Shown: piece by piece, positions 34,045 through 45,233 of the stretch
Position numbering within the stretch: the first letter of the stretch is position 1
Layout: every line of letters starts with the position of its first letter
Assembly: GCA_002189035.1 (NCBI GenBank)
Contig: CM007990.1
Location: forward strand, 1,674,001-1,738,000
Source: Utricularia gibba
Taxonomy: Eukaryota > Streptophyta > Magnoliopsida > Lamiales > Lentibulariaceae
DNA length: 64,000 nt
Direction: 5' to 3'
Made by a program: the position numbers and the translations under genes
The notes under the pieces: model-generated
Told to the model about the DNA's origin: nothing
Database searches by the model: none
What the model saw: only the letters and a program-made list of their open reading frames with translations

Positions 34045-36016
34045 AGTATCCCAACATTCTAGGAGTTACGAGGCTTTTGCTAGCAAAGCGACATCTGGAT
34101 TTTCGTACTTCACCTTTGATTTACCATCTGTTACAGGTTAAAATTGATGTGTCGAACTAGGCCGATTTTCGTGTTGCAAATGGTGTCGTTTGCCTTTTTT
34201 GTCGTCTGTCCGACTGGATTGGATGGAGTGGGAGCAGGTGGGGATTTTTTTACGTAGAAACCACCGTGAGATGGAAAAACCACGGAGCAATTAGAACTCT
34301 CCAGAGAAAATGTTTACTAGACGAAGATGGAGAAAAAGGGTACAGGTGAGGAGGCTTTGGATCCAATCCCATTCCCGTCATGATTTCTTCTATTTGTAAG
34401 GAGGGAAAGGGGACCAATCCGACTGAATCATGAGCTTCGCAAGTGTCGGCTACCTTTCTGCACTTGTGCTATGATCTTGCTTTTCAGACAATCACCGCCC
34501 CTTCTGCCATGGTTCGGTTACTCTTCAGACTGAACCATACCGGTATGTCATATCCTTTAACAAATATCGATATGTCGACAGACATTATCTCATCGAAAAC
34601 CCTGCTTGACAGCCTTTTTGACAAATCGATTGTCCCCAGCCGGTTTGTATCCCATCACCATCAATGGACAATGAAAAGGTTGAACTTAGCAGTCATGACA
34701 AAGGGAGAGTTCTTATATGACATGTTATAGTTTTATTCCTTCCAAAGTGACCAATCAATGAAATTGTAGAAAAAATAGAGTGGCACTATACGGAAGGAAC
34801 CCACAATAAGTAGAACACGCTAACTAATGTAATAAGTAATTTTGTATTGTTTTATAATATATTTTTATTACTTTTTACAATTATTTTTTTTATCAATTTT
34901 GTATTCCATTTTTATTAATTTTTATTGATTTTATAAATTTTATATTAATTGCATTTTTTGAAAAGAAAAATATTTTACGGATTTTTAGATTATTTTATAT
35001 TTAATTTGAAAAGAAATTAGGCCACATAAATTGTGAACACACCTAGGCTTGGTAACATGAAGATTTGGTCATGATCCAATTGAAAATGAAGATTCAAGAC
35101 TATCTGAATTCGATATGGAAATATTCATATATTCTTGAAGGAAAAATTTCTTTTCTCACCAATAATTAATAAAAAAATACATTGTATAACCAATTTTCTC
35201 CATTGGTGCTACATATAATTTCTACATCATTTTTTTACATTTATTTTTCTCATGTGTATTCATAAAAATATGATAATTTATTTCTTTTTTCATTTCAAAA
35301 AATGTTATATTTAATCATTGTATTTATGCATTATTTTTTCTCTATTAATGCAAATTTGTTTTCTAAAATTATGAAAAGTAATTAATAAAATTTTAATATT
35401 TTAATATTAATTAAAATTAATAATTTGATTATATATATATATATATCACTAATGAACAAAAATTGATAATGCTATTACCAATTGTTGGTGAGAGAAATTT
35501 TTTTTAATATTTTTTAAGATAAAGACATTAAAAGATATGAAGAGCTTATCTATACTTATGATATGAGTCCAAAAAGAAGATTTGATCTTTCACCCTATAA
35601 AAGACATTATTTCTTAGTCATTATAGGAATCTTTGGACTACTTTCTTAGTTTTTATTCAATTTTTGAGTCTTATTATAGATTGAGTGGTATTATGTACAT
35701 TGAACACACTATGGTTAAGAATCATAGATGAAGTCCTGATTTTGCAAGTTGCTATGTGTAATAATATTTTATTATGTTTTTATAAATATTTAATTCAAGT
35801 TTTGATTCTAATTTTCGTATTATTTTCTTTTTCAAGTGTGTTTTATATACATAATCCCACAAGAATAAGTGATAAAAACTTCAAATTGGATCGAAGTAAT
35901 TGAGACTTACGATATTAATTAGGAAATACATATTTAAATATATTTCATCCTAACTTATCTATAAGGTATGAGTAACATGTAGGCTATCACTACAATAAGA
36001 ATAACTTTCTATAAAC

Positions 36017-36203
36017 GATCAGTTATATCATATGAATTAAGAATGGTACTATAAAGGTAACACAAATAATACTATTTTAACATAATAATCCACAACGTGT
36101 GCAAATAAGAGTTTATTGTAAAAGTTGACCAGTTATATCATATAAGTCAAGAATGGTACTATAAAGATAATACAAATAATACTATTTTAGCATAATAATC
36201 CAA
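36017..36203. repeat. Tandem duplication, about 80 bp at 110-bp spacing
   Basis: 36017-36095 and 36127-36203 share 'cagttatatcata', 'aagaatggtactataaag', 'acaaataatactatttta' and 'cataataatcca' in order. The second copy ends just before the LTR start at 36215. Confidence 0.85.
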
Positions 36204-36214
36204 AAAACTTGTGT

Positions 36215-37034
36215 TGATAGCACATGTTTTCAGTGTATTAGTATTACAAAATGAGTATTATTATATTATAAAATTAGGATTTAATTCAGCGTTTCCGCAT
36301 CTTTGCAATTAGCTGTGTATTTATGTGTTTTTATTCAAATTGAGTATGTTTTATCTTGGATTTAGTCTCAATATGTGTTCTAATCACTCTCTTTAAGTAA
36401 TACAATATGTTTTTAGCAGCCCAAATCCCAAGAAGCTAGAGATGCATAGTGAAGATGGCAGAAAATAAAAACAAAAGTTGAAAATAGAAGACTCCAAATC
36501 CTAAAATTGCAAAAAGAAGATTTTGAGATATGATGAGGAGTAAGAAAATATCTTAACCGTTTCAAACAACACGCAACACAATTTTGGAGGAGAGTTTTTT
36601 GGGGGGGAAGAAAATTGCAGGAGAACACAAAGAAGAAGGGGAGACGAAACCAAGATCCAAGCTTAGATTTGAATTTTTATTTATTAGATGAATAATTTGT
36701 TATTTGGGTAAAATTATTTTAGTGATAAGCATATTATTCATGAAAGTCCCAAAGTATCAACTCGTATCCCTTTAGACAAAGAACCGATTTTCCCTGTTTA
36801 TTGTTTTACTGCTTCTTATCATCGAAATATATTAATCTTAATTTAGACTAAATTTTCAATCATAATAAACAATGAATGTATTAGTTTTCACATAATAAAC
36901 ACATAGTTCCTTGTTCGATCATAATCCATTATACTCATATTTGTTTCATGATTAAGTATGTATTAGGTTTATAAATTTATTTGATCGGAGAATTTGCATT
37001 TTTAATGACATTTACAAATTTTTTTCATTTATCA
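36215..37034 (+). repeat. LTR of a Tat/Athila-like Ty3/gypsy element
   Basis: It begins TGATAGCACATGTTTT, similar to the solo LTR in copia B, and ends TTTATCA. Immediately after (37037-37058) comes TTGACGCTATTGTCAAGGAGTGG, a decayed form of TGGCGCCGTTGCCGGGGA, the primer-site context of plant Tat/Athila elements. The start was chosen by comparison with the other copy. Confidence 0.6.
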
Positions 37035-37500
37035 AATTGACGCTATTGTCAAGGAGTGGTGTTTTATTGTTGTGTTTTTCAGTTAATTCATTTACGTTCC
37101 TCTTGTGTAGTTGATTTTGATTTCAACCCAAAAATCAAAAGTGTTGCTAGAAGGAACTTTAAGAGAGTTAGAGAAGTAATCAAGTTGAGAAGACTTACTT
37201 ACTGTAACTCAAACTAGTTTTATCATAGCATAATAGAAGAAGACGTTGAATAAGCTAGATGTAGCAGATCATATGTACTGAGGGTTGTGCATCAAATATT
37301 CTGATGATACATACAATGAATTGAAGTCATCAATGATCAATTTTTTGCCTAAGTATTACAAAATAATTGGAGAGAACCCATATGAATATTTGGATAATAT
37401 TAGAGTAGTTTGCATATCTTTCAAAAGTATTGGGATGATGACTAAAGATACTATCTACTTGAGATCAATCCAATTTATACTAGAGTAAAGTGCAAAAACG
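37035..37500 (+). pseudogene. Gypsy gag fragment behind the LTR
   Basis: After the primer site, the frame at 37285-37488 reads YNELKSSMINFLPKYYKI, NPYEYLDNIRVVC and KDTIYLRSIQFIL. This follows the Tat/Athila gag pattern (LiqmLPkFhGle, edPhkHLkeFhvvC, iklraFPFSL). It stops at 37486-37488 and no later domains were found, so the element is truncated. Confidence 0.65.
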
Positions 37501-38250
37501 TGATTCAATTGTGATTTTTTATTTCAAGAACTATTCATCACACTAAAACAAAAAAAATATGAATGTATGCTGGCAAGGATTTTTTTCACTACAACACTTG
37601 AAAACTTCCAAGTTCCATATTTGAGTACATTTGATGCAATGATAGAGAGCCTATTTATAATATTGAAGTAATATTGGACCCGGAGTCACCGGTGGTTTGG
37701 AGGTTAGCCAGTGGAGGAGCCGAGCCTTCCTCTTCGAGGCCGTGATGCATTGAATAATGTTGGCCAACTGGAGAGGGGGACCAGATGCCCATCTGGACTT
37801 GGCCCATCCATCTTCCTTTTCTCAATCATTACGACTCAACTTGGCTTCCCTTATCCATTCTAACAAGTGTTCTGGTTCAAACGGAATCCAATCGTGAAGC
37901 AAAACATAGTAAGCGTTGCTGGTTCGTCTCCTTGAACGGAAGGGGAACCGTTGGTTCATTGATGAGAATGTATTTATTTCCCACCATTCTCGGTTGTCTT
38001 CCTAACGGCTTTTGGACGCTGCAATTGCCGACTAACTTCGAAAAGATTGATTCTTGACGTATAATTAGCTGGACCCTCGCAAGCCTCCAGCCACTTACTG
38101 TTTTATTGTTTTTTTGCCCCAATTGCTACTTTATCTCCTCGTCGTCTTGCAGTTTACAGAATCGCCAAATCCTGATCGCGGCTCCTTCGTCATGTGCTAC
38201 TACTCCATTGCTTTTCTTTAAATGAAAACTGGGAGAGATTTTTTCAGGTG
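37500..38250 (+). other. Upstream region of RopGAP
   Basis: From 37670 to 38200 the sequence is GC-richer, with short open frames on both strands (37785-38057 +, 37877-38122 -) that resemble no family. It probably contains the RopGAP promoter and 5' UTR. No confident TATA box. Confidence 0.4.
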
Positions 38251-40467
38251 ATGGCGGACGTGCTTCGTACTCCTTTCGTTTCCTCCTCTCCTTCTACGCC
38301 TACCCACAATGCCCTGTTAATTCACGGGGCGAGATCGTTTGTGGGTGATGGTGGTAGGATCTCTGAGCTTGAGATAAATACAAGATCGGAGGAGAAAAGG
38401 GAGAAGGACAGAAGGGATCAATTGTCCCTTTTAGCTATTTTAGTGACTTCGTTTAGGAAGAGCTTTTCGGGTGCTTGGAAGAGGGATAGGTTTGGATTCT
38501 CTGGTTCCAGTGGGAAATTGGGCAGTGGGGTTATGGAGATCGGTTCGCCTACTGACGCGCAGCATGTTATTCATGTTACTTTTGATAGATTTGATGGTTT
38601 TCTGGGTTTACCTGTTGAGTTCGAGCTCGAGGTTCCCAGGAGAGCGCCTAGTGCCAGGTATAAGTTTCCCTTGTGTACCTGTCTCCTTCATTTTCATATG
38701 AGGGGTCTAGTTTTGGAGATAATTATTGATCGCTATGAATATAGATAACCAGATTTTGTGATACTGAGATCGAAACCTTGCAGATACATTGTCCTCGTTG
38801 GTTTCTGCTTGATGAGTATTTAAATTCATGTTTTTTGAATCCTAGTACTGATGCAGTCTGGATGAGAAGTTGTCTGTGAAGATTTATATTTATTTTAGAA
38901 GCCTTGACTGTATTTATGAATAACTTTGAGTAAATTTGGGTGAATGCATCTTCTATTCTTTAGGCTTTATTTTTCCTAATTCTCAATAGTCGTTTGTAGG
39001 TAGATGATTGCTAAATGGGAGCCCTATGTAAAAAGTTAAATCTGTTCTTGGCACTCCTATGCTTTAACTTTTGCTCTTGGCTTCTTGTACGCACGTTTCC
39101 TGTTGGTTCATCTCGGAAATTTTATTGCTCCGTTTTATGTTGTTTGACCTCCTTTTAATGCATAATTTCTATGGTATCTGCCGCAGTGCCACTGTTTTTG
39201 GAGTGTCTACAGACTCGATGCAGCTATCATATGACCACAGGGGTATTGTGATTCCAACTATCCTCTTGCTTATGCAAAGACATTTGTACTTCCAAGGTGG
39301 CCTCAAGGTACTTTTTCCATGCCTCTCCTAGTGCATATTCAGTTCTTTTACTTGGCTCTTTCAGAAGCTGACATGGGTGGTTTCTATTCAGGCTGAAGGG
39401 ATTTTTAGAATTACTGCTGGTAACAGCCATGAGGAATTTGTTAGGGGACAGTTGAATCGAGGTATTGTTCCGGAAGGCATCGACGTCCATTGTTTGGCAG
39501 GCTTGATCAAAGTAGCCTCTGAAGTCCTACTCTGTATATCTCATTTTTCGTGTTTTTTCAGAAAATGATCATGTCCTTACTCCAATTTCCTGGAATGATA
39601 CTGTTGTTTCCTGGCTTTGCCTCGCAAGGAAATTTAATTCTTAGAAAAGTGAATGTGCTTGTTATGGATTGCTCCAGGCTTGGTTCAGAGAACTCCCCAT
39701 AGGGGTATTGGATCATCTTTCTCCAGATCAAGTGATGCAGTGTGTTTCTGAAGACGATTGTGACAGACTTGTGAGGCTTCTACCTCCCACTGAGTCTGCT
39801 CTTCTGGACTGGGCCATCAATCTGATGGCTGATGTTGTGCAAGAGGAAAGTAGCAATAAGATGAATGCACGCAACATAGCAATGGTCTTTGCTCCAAATA
39901 TGACGAAGGTAACTGATCTCCTCTCCGACACATCACCATATACATCTTTTTACTCTCTATGCACCTTGCTTTCATTGTCATCAGATGGCTGATCCTCGAA
40001 CTGCACTCATGTACGTTGTGCAAGTCATGAACTTCCTCAAGACACTCATAGAAAAGACGTTAAGACAGCGTCGGGAGAGTATCGTTGAGTCAGTTTCTGT
40101 CATCATCAAGAAGCCGCCTGGTGATGACAATGGGAACCAGAGCTCCTCAAGGTTGCATCAAGACGATGATGTTGAATCGAACCCAACTCCAGTTCTGCAT
40201 TCATCACCCTCGCCCTGTGTGGACACCGGTTCATCTTCCCCTGTAGGTGATGAGGATGATATCAGTTACACTACAGAATCATCCTATGCAAGTGTGTTTT
40301 GCGAACCACCAGCTGAGACGGGTAAAGCAAGCTGCAGGAAGATCCTGGACAACGATGGAGGACGCAGAATTCAGCTCATGTGTGGCTCCTTTGATCATTC
40401 AGAAAGGGTCTGTGACAACAACAGCGGGATTGGTAGTTTGAATCTGTGCTACTACTCATCGGTGTGA
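38251..40467 (+). CDS. ROPGAP: Rho-of-plants GTPase-activating protein with CRIB domain (RopGAP)
   Basis: These plant-specific proteins stimulate GTP hydrolysis by ROP GTPases at the plasma membrane and so shape polar growth and hypoxia signalling. Exons: 38251-38657, 39187-39307, 39392-39511, 39678-39908, 39985-40467; 453 residues. The N-terminus is Ser/Thr-rich. The CRIB motif at about 96-115 reads IGSPTDAQHVIHVTFDRFDG. The RhoGAP domain covers about 135-320, with the arginine finger Arg182 in AEGIFRI, then DVHCLAGLIKAWFRELP and NARNIAMVFAPNMT. The tail is acidic and Ser-rich and ends LCYYSSV. The first ATG in frame is MADVLRTPF; an upstream extension of the frame has no ATG. All joins are GT-AG and no break was seen. 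Confidence 0.94.
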
Positions 40468-40979
40468 GCCATGAGGATGAACAACTACTTGCTGGCTCTT
40501 GTTCTACTTAGTTTTGTGTGACCATGTGCTGTACATTGCTGCTGGCTTGTGGTTGTTGCCTTCTTCCTTCCCTAGTGTCGTTTACTGAGGGTAAATCGTC
40601 ATTTTTCTCTATTTGGTTTCAGTTTCAAATACGATGTTTTTTATTTTTGTTATGTGACCACATAGACCAACTGCATCAACAGAATTGAGTCACACGAGAG
40701 TGCTGAAGGAACCACATGGCTAATATATGCAACCAACCCTTATTTTAAATGTTTAAAACGGTAGACTATGCAGGCCTCTGTGGCCCCTGGTGGCCACTAC
40801 CAGAAGGGCAAAAGGTAGGGACTGGTTCTGGATTCAGCGACCATCAAGCAGTGTCTTGTTCTGCCATCGTACGCCAACCGAGCTGCCGAAGTACTGCTAT
40901 TTGACAGGGAACTCACTCAGCATTTAGGGGCTGGAAAACAAAGTCATTTGTCATTATTATTACACGCAAATCATCCAAG
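40468..40979 (+). other. RopGAP 3' region
   Basis: Probably 3' UTR in its first part. No canonical AATAAA was noticed. Nothing else recognised. Confidence 0.35.
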
Positions 40980-40989
40980 TGCTGATTCA

Positions 40990-41631
40990 CACTTCCGAAA
41001 TCCGAAAAAAATCTTACATGCGATTTCCACCCATAACAGATATTATTTGGGTGCAACTTAAGAAGAGGGCTTGTTCTAGTTTTGATCGAGATGGAGTTAC
41101 TGAAGGAGCAGATTGTTTGTGAGGAAATGAAAAACACACACCTAGCATTGCTTTCCGTTTCCTTGTGGCTGCTGCTGCAACAGACCAGGAAGCTTCATTG
41201 CACGGTAACTTGTAACTATCAAATCCTACATACTCTGTGCCCAAGTACAGGCTTTTACAGAATCAGACAAAGATTAAGGCTCAGGTGACCTCGTCATTGT
41301 ATTAAGGGATGGATTCGTTTTCGGTAGATCGAGCGATTCCTCCTCGTCTCACTTGGGAATATTCCTATCTATGAAAATGGACATCAGCCATGAGGGATCT
41401 TTCTTCGCTAAATAGTCGAGATTTGGTTTTTTAGATTCCAGAACCTATTTTTCCGATTCTTCTTTGCTTGTGTTGTTTTTTTTATTTCACTTGGTCTTTT
41501 TTCTGTCCTATTATCGGATGCCGATTTTCGATACCATCAAATTCATTCGTTATTTTGTCATGTATCTGATCCTACATCATGCTATTCAGAAATCATTTGA
41601 TAATAAAGTATTAATATATTTAAATATAATA

Positions 41632-41666
<35 letters not shown>

Positions 41667-42010
41667 CAATTATATATTATTTTAATATTCAAAAATAAAA
41701 ATTTGAATATGTAAATATTATACATATAATTAAACTTCTTACTCTCTTCCCCTCTATTTGTGTATATCGTTCATACATATTCAAAAGATTAATATGTGAT
41801 TGATATAGCTATATAAAATTAATATACATATACTAGTTAATTAGATAATGATATAATATTATTAACTTTAATATAAATCTTCTATATCTAAGATATAGTT
41901 AATGGTCGGTGGTATGAGGAAGATGCCCTGGATTTACATTGGAGTAATCAGCCATTTATTATGAAGGATGTTGTGGCAAATGCCGGTAGCTTTTTCTGCA
42001 GAGTATTACA
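40990..42010 (-). pseudogene. Unidentified duplicated fragments at the outer end of the left arm
   Basis: Two pieces, 40990-41137 and 41895-42010, match one continuous stretch in the right arm (55549-55795). On the minus strand the first reads KLHPNNICYGWKSHV; the right-arm counterpart reads LHPNKFIGCWSSHRQDW. The second piece, read on the plus strand, keeps YEEDALDLHWSN and KDVVANAGSF-like wording. About 750 bp of AT-rich sequence, including (TA)n at 41636-41666, separates them here. I do not recognise the family, and coding status is uncertain. Confidence 0.4.
41636..41666. repeat. (TA)n microsatellite
   Basis: About 15 TA units inside very AT-rich sequence that interrupts the left arm relative to the right arm. 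Confidence 0.9.
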
Positions 42011-42171
42011 ACACCACTGTCTCAATAGAGGCATCGGTAAGCAAGCGATGGGATGCCCATGCCTCATCTTCTGGTAACGAATGCATTGTTCTTGTGGAAT
42101 GAATCAATTAGCGATTGAGTTTACTCTACAAATATAATATGCTTCAAACTATATAATATAATACAATATAA

Positions 42172-42366
42172 TGCGTGTGATGGCACCCTTTGCTCTTAGG
42201 AACTTCCACTGGTCCGAATGCCCCCAAAGCAATGCATAGGATTGTATTGAAAACCCAAAATTGTATGTTATTCTATCATACTCGGATTTCTGGAAATTGA
42301 AAATGATCTTCACGTCAAAATTCACATCTCGAATGACATACTCCTGAGTGTCCTGACCACTTTGTG
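42172..42366 (-). other. Open segment present only in the left arm
   Basis: About 190 bp lies between sequences that are adjacent in the right arm (near 55400-55430). Its minus strand is open for about 64 codons (DTQEYVIRDVNFDVKIIF, then YNFGFSIQSYALLWGHSDQW), with less AT bias than its surroundings. No family recognised. It is either an insertion here or a deletion in the other arm. Confidence 0.5.
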
Positions 42367-43361
42367 TTTAAATATATTCTTAAATCATATTATTGTGGAT
42401 GAAAAGCATTGTTATCGAATACGTAAAGACACCCAAAATTTTAAAAATAATATAACCACTGAAATAACGCATTTAATTTCAACGTGATTGGCTAATTTAT
42501 TAATTTGTAATAAAAATGTAAAAAAAAAAAGTAATAAAATTAGCGTGCATTTTTCATTATTCCGTTTTATTATTTCTACGCCGTACATTGTGGACACGGC
42601 AAGTATTTGCACAACGTCAATGTTGGTAGTCGTTGCGTAGAGTTGACTGCAAAACCCAAAAACACGGGAACAAAAAAATTTCCAAACCTTTTTTTTTTTT
42701 TTTTGCATTTTTAACCAACTTTTTGTTTTACTGATAAATGTTTTGTAAAAAGAAATATCAATAATAAAAAATAACGTTGGAGCTTGTAATAACAAAAAAA
42801 AAAAACATTTTCTTTTATATTTTAATAAATTTCGAAAAAAATAATGCATTTTTTCATAGTTATGACCAGATGGAGCCTGCATTACTTTTCAAACCAACAT
42901 TATAGGAAATATATTTTTATATCTTATTAATAAGGCGACGGGAACGACTTTTGTAAGAGACGCAACATACTAGGAACTGCTGAAATTTCAAACTAACCAA
43001 AACGAGCGTATTTGGATTCATAGAATATAACATAAACGAGTTAAATGCCCTCAATAATGGTTTCAATTTTATTTTTTTTTAAATTTAGAATATATTGTGT
43101 AATTTAAAATTATATTAAAATAAAATCAGTTTTAAGATTGAATAGTTAAATAATATAAATGGATTTTTAAAATAAATTCGGAAATGAAACTGACAATTTA
43201 ATATGATTATTATTCTAATTAGAACCATATTTTCGTGTTCTTCAAATACTAAAAAATTGAAACAAATGGTTTCAAAGTGCAGGATTATGAATAAGAAAAA
43301 CGAGTTCAAGAAGTGGTCAAAGGAGAAAGTTCAATAAGACAAACGAGTCCACTGCGGGGTG

Positions 43362-43369
43362 TATAAATA
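43362..43369 (+). promoter_or_regulatory. TATA box of patatin gene 1
   Basis: TATAAATA lies 91 bp upstream of the ATG, inside the identical core, so both copies share it. Confidence 0.75.
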
Positions 43370-43459
43370 GCACCTGGGGGGCGGCTTCCGATCATATTGT
43401 CGAACACCACGGGAGACATTCTTGGAAGAGGAGCTTTCGCCAGCATCGTCCCTGATCAA

Positions 43460-45233
43460 ATGGAATCATTCAGTTCAATCGCTCAGGTGCCGGAGTACGA
43501 TCGTTACATCACCGTCCTGAGCATCGACGGCGGTGGCGTGAAGGGAATCATCCCCGCGGCGATCCTCGAATACCTCGAGTCTCAGCTTCAGAAGATGGAC
43601 GGCCCGGATGCCAGACTAGCCGATTACTTCGACGTCATCGCCGGAACCAGCACCGGTGGTCTCGTCACGGCGATGCTCACCGCGCCGGATGCCAACAACC
43701 GCCCTCTCTACGCCGCCAAGGACATCACCCCCTTCTACTTGGAGAACTGCCCCAAAATATTCCCCCAGCAGCAGTAAGTAGCGAACCACCTTTTTCCGAG
43801 TACATATCTTCTATTTTACTGCTCTTGAGGATCACGGTTTGTATCATCGTTTATCAGAAGCTGGATTCCCTTTGGGAGGGTGGTGAAGTCGCTAATGGGG
43901 CCGCTGTATGACGGCAAGTATCTTCACAGCTTGTTGAAGGAAAAGCTGAAGGACACGAAGCTGAGCCAGGCCTTGACTAATGTCGTCATCCCTGCCTTTG
44001 ACATCAAGCGTCTGCAGCCTGTATTCTTCTCCTCCTACGAGGTGTGTTCTCCATTTTCCTTCTCCCAGCGAACCAATTCTTGTTTCTAAAGCAGGTTGTT
44101 AGGTCAGGTGATTCAAATAGTGTCTTTTCTTTGGGCAGGCAAAGAGATCACCTCTTATTGACCCGAAGCTGTCGGATGTCTGCATCAGTACCTCTGCAGC
44201 TCCGACCATCTTTCCTGCGCACGAGTTCACCACCTCCGATGGAAACGGCAACACTCGCGATTACAATCTCATCGACGGCGGTGTCGCAGCGAATAATCCG
44301 GTGAAGAACAGATCCTCCTCTTCATCCAAACATGAAAGATTCACCCTTTTGCTGACTACTCTATCTTGTGTGCTTCCACAGGCTCTGATTGCCATATCAA
44401 ATGTGACCAGACAACTGATCCGCAGCGAAACCGACTTCTTCCAAAGGGCCCCCATGGACCAGCCCCGTCTCCTTACCTTGTCCGTTGGGACCGGAGTCGC
44501 TCGGCTCGAGGAGAAGTACGATAGCAAACAGGCGGCGAAATGGGGCATCATCGACTGGATGCGCCACGGCAACAACACGCCGCTGTTCGAAATCCTCAGC
44601 CAAGCAAGTGCAGACATGGTGGACTTCCACACTACCATGGTCTTCCAGGCTCTCTACTCGGAGATCAATTACCTTAGAATTCAGGTATATATCCTCTCAT
44701 GTCACACTCTCAATTACCTTTCGACATTTTTCACGATGGCTGCGTCGTCTGCAGGATGATCAACTGAGCGGGAGTGAGGATTCAGTGGACCTGTCTACTG
44801 CGGAAAACCTGCAACGGCTTGTGAAAATTGGGCAGCGGCTGCTGACGAACCCGATTTCCAGAGTTAACTTGGACACCGGGTTGACTGAGCCGGTCACCAC
44901 TGATCTCACCAATAAGGATGCTCTAAGCAGGTACCCTTTCGCATCAAAATCCACCCAGATCACTCCATCAATCCAAATAGGAGGATTCATCCGTTGACAT
45001 TTCTGGGTTTCTTCAGGTTCGCTCGGCTATTATCGACTGAAAGAAGGCTAAGGGGAAACGGACGGGACGAAGCTGCAGGAGGGAATGGCAGAGTCTCCAG
45101 GGGAAGAGTTGGAGTTGCAGCAGCTGCAAAGTGCAAGATGATGATGAAACTGAAGCCAGCCATCAACTTCACAGCCATGAACCCAAGGCTTTATCACGTG
45201 GCGTCGACTGCACCAATCAAAGCCTTTTTCTAG
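43460..45233 (+). CDS. Patatin-like lipid acyl hydrolase, copy 1
   Basis: Patatin-like proteins are serine-aspartate dyad lipases of the pPLA-II type that release fatty acids from membrane galactolipids and phospholipids and act in defence and lipid turnover. Exons: 43460-43773, 43858-44041, 44139-44300, 44382-44684, 44755-44930, 45017-45233; 451 residues. The oxyanion loop DGGGVKG is at 23-29, the nucleophile GTSTGG has Ser64, and the DGG motif has Asp212 ([11 protein letters not shown]). All are intact. The core ends like other family members at [14 protein letters not shown], but about 60 further residues follow, basic and Gly/Ala-rich, then [16 protein letters not shown]. The start is the first in-frame ATG; the frame is open further up but only with a TTG. 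It is convergent with an almost identical copy at 51805-53578. Confidence 0.94.

Larger units (their letters stand above)
30221..36010. other. Intergenic region, mostly AT-rich, with a GC-richer repeat patch
   Basis: No gene is supported. From 30540 to 31700 the sequence is GC-richer and contains a degenerate tandem repeat (separate entry); open frames there (31189-31701, 31299-31706) translate to Cys/His/Ser-rich text without family resemblance. A MITE-like element lies at 33788-34044. A patch at 34150-34730 is less AT-rich but unrecognised. A short (TA)n lies near 35431-35446. Confidence 0.5.

Noticed and set aside
35400-35460. CRISPR-like or regulatory short repeats
   Set aside because: Only a simple (TA)n run; no CRISPR array is expected or seen in this nuclear plant DNA.
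38194-38250. Longer RopGAP N-terminus starting at 38194
   Set aside because: That codon is GTG; the first in-frame ATG is 38251.
42412-42882. 156-codon minus-strand frame upstream of patatin 1
   Set aside because: Phe/Lys-rich translation from AT-rich homopolymer runs; the homologous part of the right arm does not keep the frame.
43397-43459. Longer patatin N-terminus starting at 43397
   Set aside because: The codon there is TTG; the first ATG is at 43460 and fits the family N-terminus.
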